Shown here one piece after another: positions 1 to 4,822 of a DNA stretch of 12,561 nucleotides (the first letter of the stretch is position 1; each line of letters opens with the position of its first letter). This stretch comes from an uncultured Caryophanales bacterium. GTDB lineage: Bacteria; Bacillota_I; Bacilli_A; Izemoplasmatales; Hujiaoplasmataceae. Below the pieces are notes generated by a model. The model searched no databases, had not been told where the DNA came from, and saw nothing but the letters and a program-made list of their open reading frames with translations. The stretch lies in NCBI GenBank assembly GCA_937958685.1, contig CALGNF010000185.1, positions 1 through 12,561 on the forward strand. Reading direction: 5' to 3'. The translations under genes and the position numbers were made by a program.

Positions 1-12
1 CTCTTCCGATCT
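1..12. other. Illumina adapter remnant at contig end
   Basis: The first 12 bases, CTCTTCCGATCT, are identical to the last 12 bases of the standard Illumina TruSeq adapter end (…GCTCTTCCGATCT). A perfect match exactly at position 1 is best explained as untrimmed adapter left at a contig terminus. These bases should not be treated as genomic. Confidence 0.88.
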
Positions 13-33
13 TAAAATTTATGAAAATAGAAA

Positions 34-65
34 CAAAGAAAAGGCATCCGCAAAGTCCGGATGCC
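34..65 (-). terminator. Intrinsic terminator, minus strand
   Basis: An 8-bp perfect stem (43-50 with 58-65, GGCATCCG/CGGATGCC) and a 7-base loop are followed on the minus strand by a T-rich tract (TTTTCTTTG, 42 down to 34). It is the first terminator downstream of the minus-strand tRNA-Gly and probably ends that transcript. Confidence 0.7.
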
Positions 66-164
66 AATGCTGATCAGTGATGCGCATGGAAATTTCCACA
101 ACGTTAAAAAGCGTTCGGTGTTTATCATGTATTTATATATTATAATTTCCTAGATGTTAACACC

Positions 165-188
165 TTTAAGGACAAATTTAAGGACAAA
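165..188. repeat. Perfect 12-bp tandem duplication
   Basis: TTTAAGGACAAA occurs twice back to back (165-176 and 177-188). It lies in the gene-free stretch 66-305 between the tRNA-Gly 3' end and the terminator. That stretch also has a 12-bp perfect palindrome (87-98, TGGAAATTTCCA) and a small hairpin (100-103 with 112-115). I see no convincing protein gene in 66-305. The repeat could be an integrase arm site, a regulatory site or slippage, and the sequence alone does not decide. Confidence 0.6.
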
Positions 189-305
189 ACCATTCATCCA
201 ACCCAATCGTGCGAATTGCTCTGAAAAGTGCTGGCAGGGGTTTCTCCTCATGCCGGCCTTGCTGATGATAAGATTATTCTCAAGCCTGAGCGGCTGGTCG
301 ATCAC

Positions 306-379
306 TGGAGCAAGCGAGGGGAATCGAACCCCCAACAGTTGCTTGGGAAGCAACGGTTTTACCATTAAACTACACCTGC
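306..379 (-). tRNA. tRNA-Gly (anticodon CCC), CCA encoded
   Basis: Read on the minus strand this is a complete 74-nt cloverleaf. The acceptor stem GCAGGTG pairs with CGCTTGC, with two G-U pairs. The D arm contains TAGTTTAATGGTAAAAC. The anticodon stem GTTGC/GCAAC holds the loop TTCCCAA, and the T arm is GGGGGTTCGATTCCCC. The anticodon CCC lies at 345-347 and reads GGG glycine codons. The discriminator base is T (309) and the 3' CCA is encoded (306-308). The gene stands alone, downstream of the tetR gene on the same strand, and has a weak candidate promoter just upstream. Confidence 0.95.
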
Positions 380-406
380 GGAAAAAGAACTTGTCGATCG
401 GTATTT

Positions 407-435
407 ACTATACACGAAAACAAGAGAAAAATCCA
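407..435 (-). promoter_or_regulatory. Candidate promoter for tRNA-Gly
   Basis: On the minus strand there is a good -10 (TATAGT, 407-412) and a poor -35 (TGGATT, 430-435) with 17-bp spacing, about 28 bp before the tRNA. The -35 matches the consensus at only three of six positions. The tRNA could also be read through from tetR, because no terminator is evident between the two. Confidence 0.35.
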
Positions 436-458
436 GCGTTTTGGTTATTTTGTTGGTG

Positions 459-1040
459 TTACTCTACAAGTCTGTCGCGAAGATTCCGGGTAAGCGCTCT
501 GATCTGCGGCTCTGCCGCGGCTTGTCCGTGGGTTTCGATCAGATGGCCGATGGTGGCGATGAAACCGGTTATTTCCAGATCGGTCAATTGGCGTACCAAC
601 GGAACAGCCTGGGCGATGATCGAAGCGATCAGCGACAGCGGTTCATCTTGGAAGAAGCGTTTGAGTTTGTCACGAAAAATCACATCACGGTGCAGATTCA
701 CGCGCAAAAGCCGCCGATAGGTCACCGCGGTGGGATCGGTATGGAAGAAGATGGCAATGCGTAGGGCGCCGGCTACGGCAACGGCAACTTGGGCGCTCGT
801 CTCGTCCGTGAAGGGAGAACCGAGCGGTTCGTTGCGAAAACTTGCCAATTTTTCCGATAAGAGTCCTTCTTGAAACTTGAGGACCGCGGCAAACAAGTCC
901 CGCTTTGAGGAGAAGTGGTTGTAGAGGGAACTCTCCTTGATGCCTACGCTGGCAGCAACTTTCCTGATGGTGGCGGCATCATAACCGTCGTCGGCGAAAA
1001 GCGCCGACGCTGCGGACAGAATGCGATTTTTCGTCGACAC
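459..1040 (-). CDS. TetR/AcrR-family transcriptional regulator
   Basis: A 193-residue one-component repressor. The N-terminal helix-turn-helix is clear: residues 1-20 form helix 1 (NRILSAASALFADDGYDAAT), the recognition segment is about 25-44 (IRKVAASVGIKESSLYNHF), and KRDLF follows, as is usual in this family. The C-terminal ligand domain (about 55-193) is divergent, as expected, so the ligand cannot be read from sequence. The start is GTG at 1040, sharing its G with the TAG stop of the upstream membrane-protein gene (TAGTG), which suggests translational coupling. The stop is TAA at 459-461. The operon promoter carries two 14-bp palindromes, so autorepression together with the membrane protein is likely. 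That is an inference from operator placement. Confidence 0.9.
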   Translation of the reverse strand: MSTKNRILSAASALFADDGYDAATIRKVAASVGIKESSLYNHFSSKRDLFAAVLKFQEGLLSEKLASFRNEPLGSPFTDETSAQVAVAVAGALRIAIFFHTDPTAVTYRRLLRVNLHRDVIFRDKLKRFFQDEPLSLIASIIAQAVPLVRQLTDLEITGFIATIGHLIETHGQAAAEPQIRALTRNLRDRLVE

Positions 1041-1696
1041 TACTCGCTCGGCCGCTTGCGATACCCTTTGTCAAACAGGAGCGCGCCGGCCAGGACTAGG
1101 ATGAAAAGTTGGAGGGAATAGATACTGATTCTTTCGCCTAGGCCGAGAAGAGTCTCGGGGAGCGACAAGGTCAAAATCACGCCAATGAGCATCAATCCGA
1201 GCGTGATGATCGCCGCGAGTCCCAAGTACTTGCGCGAGGGGTCGTCTTTGTAACCCCAGAAAAAGAGCCCCAGGGATCCCAATGACAGAATTACGACCAA
1301 TCCCGTCACCACCAGATGCATGATGTCCATGAAACTTCCGGAAAAGCCTTCCTCCGACAATGGGAAGAAACTGTAACCGACAAAGGAGATGAAATTCATG
1401 ATGAAGAACAGGACATAAGCGAGCGCGGCGAACTTGTTCACCCTCCCGAGATGCACGATCAACAGACCAAAGCCGAAAAAGTTGATGAAGCAGCCGTGGA
1501 TGCTCGTGAAGATCAGGATTTTATCCCGCACAGGGGAGCTGGCGGCAGTCAGGTCGCTGATCGCCTGTCTGAGTGGCTCGTAGCCATCGTAGAGGATGTT
1601 GCCGACAATGATGTGGGTGAAGTATAGCAGCACGCCCAAGATGCCCAGGACCGCAAAGATCACATACCAGTAGCGTTTGAAATCAAGTTGTTCCAT
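1040..1696 (-). CDS. DUF998-type six-helix membrane protein
   Basis: A 218-residue protein of unknown function. About six hydrophobic segments are visible: residues 10-32, 60-82, 88-108, 125-147, 157-177 and 188-208. The motif GYEPLRQAISDLTAASSP after the first helix is the hallmark I associate with the DUF998 family. I chose the ATG at 1696 because AAGGAGG (1702-1708) sits 5 bases upstream, and the open frame further upstream runs through the promoter and terminator. It is first in a two-gene operon with the TetR regulator, a layout typical of a repressed membrane protein induced by a lipophilic compound or stress. Substrate and reaction are unknown. The family call rests on motif recall and has not been searched. 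Confidence 0.8.
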   Translation of the reverse strand: MEQLDFKRYWYVIFAVLGILGVLLYFTHIIVGNILYDGYEPLRQAISDLTAASSPVRDKILIFTSIHGCFINFFGFGLLIVHLGRVNKFAALAYVLFFIMNFISFVGYSFFPLSEEGFSGSFMDIMHLVVTGLVVILSLGSLGLFFWGYKDDPSRKYLGLAAIITLGLMLIGVILTLSLPETLLGLGERISIYSLQLFILVLAGALLFDKGYRKRPSE

Positions 1697-1709
1697 ATTG
1701 ACCTCCTTA

Positions 1710-1744
1710 CTAACAGATGTTAGTATTATACTAACGATTGTTAG
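1710..1744 (-). promoter_or_regulatory. Twin palindromic operators for the TetR regulator
   Basis: There are two 14-bp palindromes: 1710-1723 (CTAACAGATGTTAG, 6+2+6) and 1731-1744 (CTAACGATTGTTAG, 5+4+5). They share the half-sites CTAAC/GTTAG, and their centres are 21 bp apart, about two helical turns. One fills the -35/-10 spacer and the other lies just downstream of the -10 over the expected start point. This placement would block RNA polymerase when the sites are occupied. The adjacent TetR protein is the obvious binder. Confidence 0.82.
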
Positions 1745-1753
1745 TTTTGTCAA
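1725..1753 (-). promoter_or_regulatory. Perfect sigma-A promoter of DUF998-tetR operon
   Basis: On the minus strand TTGACA (1748-1753) and TATAAT (1725-1730) are both perfect matches to consensus and are separated by exactly 17 bp (1731-1747). The expected start point falls near 1718, inside the downstream operator. The leader is about 22 nt and carries AAGGAGG before the ATG at 1696. Confidence 0.88.
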
Positions 1754-1759
1754 GGACAG

Positions 1760-1785
1760 AAAAAAAACGACTTGGACAAGTCGTT
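1760..1785 (-). terminator. Intrinsic terminator after the LPF-repeat gene
   Basis: A 9-bp stem (1766-1774 with 1777-1785, AACGACTTG/CAAGTCGTT) is followed on the minus strand by eight Ts (1767 down to 1760). It lies 14 bp after the stop at 1800 and just before the -35 of the next operon, so it insulates the two minus-strand units. Confidence 0.85.
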
Positions 1786-1799
1786 CTTTTGGGTGACAA

Positions 1800-2156
1800 T
1801 CACTGCTTTTGCTTTTCTTTCTCCAGATACAGGCGGAAGACCTTCTTGATTTGGGCCTCCGTGAGAAATGGCAGCATCTCATCAAGCGAGATGGTCTCCA
1901 CATCGGTCTCGATGAGCTTGTCGATGATCGCGTCATAGTCGCGCTCATCCATAAACGGAAGGATCGCAACCGGGCGAAGTTTGACTTCCCCGGCCACAGC
2001 CCGTTCGAAGAGATGCGCGATTTGGTCGGACTCGAGGAAGGGAAGGAGCGCCGCCATGGACACGTTTTCTTCTTTTAGCTCGCCTTTGATCAGGCTTTCG
2101 AGCAACTCAGCGAGTTCTTCTTTTTCGAGAAAGGGCAACATTCTGGTGATTTTCAT
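1800..2156 (-). CDS. Small four-repeat helical protein (LPF repeats), unknown function
   Basis: A soluble protein of 118 residues that I do not recognise by name. It consists almost entirely of four degenerate units of 28-31 residues. Each opens with LPFL or LPFM (near residues 7, 38, 66 and 95) and is followed by an amphipathic helix with L/I every three to four residues and an acidic end (GE, TD or KE). The start at 2156 is preferred over the ATG at 2159 because AAGGAGG (2163-2169) then lies 6 rather than 3 bases upstream. The gene overlaps the 3' end of the XRE gene by about 50 nt in another frame. An in-frame TGA lies 15 nt before the ATG at 2159, so it is a separate start and not a simple fusion. 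The repeats resemble C-terminal units of the XRE neighbour, which suggests a partner or a split sensor half. No enzyme motif is visible. Confidence 0.78.
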   Translation of the reverse strand: MKITRMLPFLEKEELAELLESLIKGELKEENVSMAALLPFLESDQIAHLFERAVAGEVKLRPVAILPFMDERDYDAIIDKLIETDVETISLDEMLPFLTEAQIKKVFRLYLEKEKQKQ

Positions 2157-2688
2157 CATATACCTCCTTGATCATTTTTCGTTCAGCTGGCGACAGCATT
2201 CGTCTGATCCGCTCGATTTCCAACGGATAGCCCTTTTCGCGATGCTCCCTGATCAGCCAGATCCTTTCGGTTTCCGACAACCTTGGCCAGAGGTTTTCGT
2301 CCGTGGGGATCCGGTTCTCAAGCAGCAGGTGGAGGGCATAGCGTCTTTCTTCAAGACTGAGACGGTGGATGATGTCCGTCAAGCTCAGATTGCAGATGTT
2401 TCGGAGCGTGGCCTCATGGATCAACCAGGAGCGGTCGTGTTCCTGAAGCGCCGCCTCGACGTCGTCGATGATCGGCGCCTGGTCAAGACACAGAATCTCC
2501 TCGGGCGAGACGTGAAACAGCGCCATGAGCATCACGAAGTTGTCGATTGAGGGCAACGCTCGGCCGGTTTCCCAGCGGGATACCGCCTGGTGGGTCACAT
2601 ACAGGGTGTTGGCGATATTTTCCTGGGTCAGCGCATGGCGCTGTCTGAGTTCGGCAAGTTTCCTGCCAATCCTGATTTGATCGAGCAT
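2107..2688 (-). CDS. XRE-family HTH regulator with helical-repeat C-terminus
   Basis: A 193-residue protein. Residues 5-65 form a Cro/CI-type helix-turn-helix: KLAELRQRHALTQENIA, then VTHQAVSRWETGRALPSIDN, with the typical recognition helix VSRWETG. The C-terminal 120 residues contain related units of 27-28 residues beginning HRLS (108), PRLS (135) and RMLS (163), each followed by an xxER-helix. They echo the LPF repeats of the next gene. The start ATG at 2688 has a good AAGGTGAT ribosome site. The stop TGA (2107-2109) lies inside the following gene, so the two are probably coupled and co-regulated. The C-terminal tail is basic (SRKRRTR). The DNA target is unknown; a small palindrome in its own promoter is a candidate. 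Confidence 0.88.
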   Translation of the reverse strand: MLDQIRIGRKLAELRQRHALTQENIANTLYVTHQAVSRWETGRALPSIDNFVMLMALFHVSPEEILCLDQAPIIDDVEAALQEHDRSWLIHEATLRNICNLSLTDIIHRLSLEERRYALHLLLENRIPTDENLWPRLSETERIWLIREHREKGYPLEIERIRRMLSPAERKMIKEVYDENHQNVALSRKRRTR

Positions 2689-2726
2689 TTTATCACCTTC
2701 TTAGCCTGTTTCGTAGCTACGCCTAT

Positions 2727-2747
2727 AGTATAACACTTTCCCGAAAG
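2727..2747 (-). promoter_or_regulatory. Candidate -10 and operator of the XRE gene
   Basis: On the minus strand a -10 like TATACT (2727-2732) lies 38 bp before the start codon. No convincing -35 stands at 16-18 bp. The only TTG-type hexamer, TTGCTT (2753-2758), is 20 bp away. Directly upstream of the -10 is a short palindrome, CTTTC-CC-GAAAG (2736-2747), where an XRE dimer could bind. Confidence 0.4.
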
Positions 2748-2772
2748 AAGAAAAGCAACCTGTGATTGAGTC

Positions 2773-2797
2773 AAAAAACCTGAAGAATTGTTCAGGT
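2773..2797 (-). terminator. Intrinsic terminator, minus strand, with no clear gene
   Basis: A 7-bp stem (2778-2784 with 2791-2797, ACCTGAA/TTCAGGT) with a 6-base loop is followed by six Ts on the minus strand (2778 down to 2773). It begins directly after the TAG (2798-2800) of a doubtful minus-strand reading frame. It implies that a minus-strand transcript arrives from the right. Confidence 0.7.
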
Positions 2798-3022
2798 CTA
2801 TCGACATTCTTCCCGCATGCGGTTGACAGTCTTTATTACCAAAGTTATAATAGATTTATCGAGAGACAGATGAAGGAGGCCAGTTTCATTATCGACGGAC
2901 GCATTCTTAGTTAGCCGTTTTAGTGTGCCGGTGCGTCTGTTGCTGTAAGATACCTCATGTGTTCTGCCTGGAGTTTTGCCAGAGAGGAAACGTTCCAAGA
3001 CCGTCAATTCGGTGACGTCCAA
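2798..3022 (-). pseudogene. Possible gene remnant or small ORF, unrecognised
   Basis: The frame is open for about 90 codons, from a TGA near 3070 to the TAG at 2798. It has no ATG and no ribosome site, and the only usable start is TTG at 3022 (74 residues). The product (for example TVLERFLSGKTPGRTHEV, then RTGTLKRLTKNAS) matches nothing I know. Codons such as CTA, ACT, AGA and GTA are more frequent than in the neighbouring genes. The stop abuts a good minus-strand terminator, which is the main argument for a real or formerly real gene. Against it, a perfect plus-strand promoter lies inside it, so the stretch may instead be the hydrogenase leader. Weak call. Confidence 0.22.
2823..2851 (+). 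promoter_or_regulatory. Perfect sigma-A promoter upstream of the hydrogenase operon
   Basis: TTGACA (2823-2828), a 17-bp spacer (2829-2845) and TATAAT (2846-2851) are perfect matches to consensus. The expected start is near 2858, 237 nt before hydC. It is the best plus-strand promoter I can see ahead of the operon. Close to hydC only weak boxes occur (TTGTTT 3051-3056 and TATAGA 3076-3081, 19 bp apart). Confidence 0.75.
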
Positions 3023-3094
3023 TCGTCGAGGAGCCCATTTCCCTGTTTTTTTGTTTGTGGAAAGCGATCAAATTCTATAGATTAGGAGAACAAC
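2858..3094 (+). promoter_or_regulatory. Long, structured 5' leader of hydCBA or separate small RNA
   Basis: This stretch of about 237 nt has no plus-strand gene with a ribosome site. Pairing visible by eye: ATGAA/TTCAT (2870-2874 with 2885-2889); an 11-bp stem with two G-U pairs (2893-2903 with 2932-2942); CTGG/CCAG (2968-2971 with 2979-2982); GGAA/TTCC (2986-2989 with 2993-2996); ACCG/CGGT (3000-3003 with 3010-3013) and GACG/CGTC (3014-3017 with 3024-3027). A run of seven bases, TTTTTTT, ends at 3052, and TTTCCCTG just before it can pair with the CAG and GGAAA segments near 2980-2990. That could form an attenuator or the end of a small RNA. I recognise no known riboswitch class. Confidence 0.38.
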
Positions 3095-3556
3095 ATGTCA
3101 CTAGAATCCATCTTGAGCAAGTTCACCAAGGCGGAAACCAACTTGCTCGAAATCTTGCTGCAGTATCAGGAAACCAAGACCGATCACGCGATCACCGAAG
3201 CCGAAGTCGGACAAATCGCCGCCTATCTGGGGGTGACGGAAACCAAGGTCGCTAGCGTGATCTCCTTTTACACGCTGCTCTCAATGAAACCAAAGGGGCG
3301 CTATGTCATTCAAGTCTGCAAGAACATTCCCTGCTTCGTCAACGAGCAGACGGCGATCACGAGAACACTGGAAAAAATTCTCGGGATCCATGCCGGCGAG
3401 ACGACCGCCAACAACCTGTTCACGCTGGAATACACCAGTTGCCTGGGCTGTTGCGACAATGCGCCGGCGATGCGGATCGACGGAAAAATCTATGCCAATC
3501 TGACCCCCGACAAGGTCAAGGCGATTATTTCCGAGTATCGGGGGCGCAGCTCATGA
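3095..3556 (+). CDS. hydC: [FeFe] hydrogenase NuoE-like subunit (HydC)
   Basis: A 153-residue thioredoxin-fold [2Fe-2S] subunit, of the usual NuoE/HydC length. The cluster ligands are visible as C75-x4-C80 (VCKNIPC) and C116-x3-C120 (SCLGCC). In this family the protein relays electrons between the FMN subunit HydB and the catalytic HydA. The N-terminal helical part includes the typical segment GVTETKVASVISFYTLLSMKPKG. The start ATG at 3095 follows TAGGAGA (3083-3089) with a 5-base gap. It overlaps hydB by 4 nt (ATGA at 3553-3556), so translation is coupled. It is first in the hydCBA operon, and regulation may act through the long leader upstream. Confidence 0.94.
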   Translation: MSLESILSKFTKAETNLLEILLQYQETKTDHAITEAEVGQIAAYLGVTETKVASVISFYTLLSMKPKGRYVIQVCKNIPCFVNEQTAITRTLEKILGIHAGETTANNLFTLEYTSCLGCCDNAPAMRIDGKIYANLTPDKVKAIISEYRGRSS

Positions 3557-4809
3557 TCGAAATGCGCCTGGTCTCGAAGCGGTGCGGGATCATCAATCCG
3601 CTCTCGATTGACGATTATCAGAAAGCGGACGGTTATGAAACCTTTAGAAAGGCGCTCGCGCGCGACAAGATCAAACTGATCGAGGAAATCGAGAAATCGG
3701 CGCTGCGCGGCCGCGGCGGCGCCGGTTTTCCCGTGCATCTCAAGATCATGGGGCTCGCCAAGGAAACCGGTCCGGTCAAATATGTCATCTGCAACGCCGA
3801 CGAGGGCGAGCCTGGCAACTTCAAGGATCGCTATCTGATGGAAAACGATCCCCACGCGATCATCGAGGGCATGTTGATCACCGCCTATATGGCAAGCGCA
3901 ACCAAGGGATTCATCTATATTCGTGGGGAATACAATCACGCCTATAACACGCTGGAATGGGCGATCGCCGAAGCCCGCCGGCTCAAGCTGTTGGGTGATG
4001 CCATCCTCGACACGGAGTTTTCGTTCGACATCGAACTGCGTTCGGGCGGGGGCTCGTATGTCTGCGGCGAGGAATTCGCGTTGATCGAATCGATCGAGGG
4101 CAAACCGGGACGGACCCGGGTCAAACCGCCGTTTCCGACGCAGAAAGGTCTTTATGGGCTGCCCACGCTCATCAACAACGTCGAGACGTTCGCGACGATC
4201 CCGCTGATCATCAAGATGGGGGGGAAAGCCTATGCCAGGATCGGCACGAAATCATCGACCGGCACCAAGCTGATCTCGCTATCGGGAAACGTCAACGAGA
4301 AAGGTGTCTTCGAGATCCCCTTTGGTGTGACCATCCGTCAGGTGATCGAGGAACTGGGACATGGTGTTGCCAACGGCCGGAAACTGAAGATGGTCCAGCT
4401 CGGCGGCGCCTGCGGACCGATCATCCCCGAGTACATGCTCGACATGATGATCGACTTTGAGCGGTTCGAGGAATTCGAGTCGAAGACCGGCGCCGGGGCA
4501 ATCATCGTGATCGACGACCGATTCGACATCTTCGACATCCTCATGAATGTCGTCGGCTTCTTCGAGCACGAATCTTGCGGCAAGTGCACTCCCTGCCGGG
4601 AAGGGCATCAGCAACTCAGGATCATTCTGCAAAAATTCATCGACAAGACCGCCGGCGTCAAGGATCTCGTCTCGCTCGAGTCCCTCGCCCGGGTCATGCA
4701 CCAGACATCCCTGTGCGGTCTCGGCCAGACATCGCCGACCGCGATCATCTCGACCCTCAGGTACTTCCGGGACGATTACATCGACCGGATGGACTCCCTG
4801 ATCCTTTAG
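3553..4809 (+). CDS. hydB: [FeFe] hydrogenase NuoF-like NADH/FMN subunit (HydB), short form
   Basis: A 418-residue diaphorase subunit that binds NAD(H) and FMN and feeds electrons through a [4Fe-4S] cluster. Visible motifs: GRGGAGFP (53-60) for NADH/FMN binding, NADEGEPGNFKDR (81-93), GGGSYVCGEE (165-174), then SCGKCTPCREG with C342, C345 and C348, and the fourth ligand C388 in SLCGLGQ. The protein is a bare NuoF core. It lacks the N-terminal thioredoxin-like [2Fe-2S] domain and the C-terminal 2[4Fe-4S] ferredoxin domain of the roughly 600-residue HydB/HndC proteins of Thermotoga-type bifurcating enzymes. The start ATG at 3553 overlaps the hydC stop. An ATG at 3562 is possible but less well placed. 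GGAGG at the 3' end serves hydA. Confidence 0.95.
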   Translation: MIEMRLVSKRCGIINPLSIDDYQKADGYETFRKALARDKIKLIEEIEKSALRGRGGAGFPVHLKIMGLAKETGPVKYVICNADEGEPGNFKDRYLMENDPHAIIEGMLITAYMASATKGFIYIRGEYNHAYNTLEWAIAEARRLKLLGDAILDTEFSFDIELRSGGGSYVCGEEFALIESIEGKPGRTRVKPPFPTQKGLYGLPTLINNVETFATIPLIIKMGGKAYARIGTKSSTGTKLISLSGNVNEKGVFEIPFGVTIRQVIEELGHGVANGRKLKMVQLGGACGPIIPEYMLDMMIDFERFEEFESKTGAGAIIVIDDRFDIFDILMNVVGFFEHESCGKCTPCREGHQQLRIILQKFIDKTAGVKDLVSLESLARVMHQTSLCGLGQTSPTAIISTLRYFRDDYIDRMDSLIL

Positions 4810-4822
4810 GAGGCATGACATC

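Noticed and set aside
150..365. Minus-strand frame of 71 codons running through the tRNA-Gly
   Set aside because: Two thirds of its start region is the tRNA itself, and there is no ribosome site. The tRNA fully explains the sequence.
1697..1969. N-terminal extension of the DUF998 protein to 309 residues
   Set aside because: The extension would translate through a terminator, a perfect promoter and operators. A strong ribosome site precedes the ATG at 1696.
1800..2688. Frameshifted single XRE-repeat gene
   Set aside because: The second frame has a stop 15 nt before the ATG at 2159 and a perfect AAGGAGG at proper spacing, so two separate overlapping genes are the better reading.
2858..3052. 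tmRNA, RNase P RNA, SRP RNA or a cobalamin or Moco riboswitch in the hydrogenase leader
   Set aside because: None of their conserved core sequences (tag reading frame with T-arm, GAGGAAAGUCC, the GGAAGGAAGCAGCC-type SRP loop, the B12 box) is present. Left as an unclassified leader.
3055..3072. Rex-like redox operator near hydC (TTTGTGGAAAGCGATCAAA)
   Set aside because: The left half resembles TTGTGA-type half-sites, but the right half does not form the inverted partner. The two halves do not make a palindrome.
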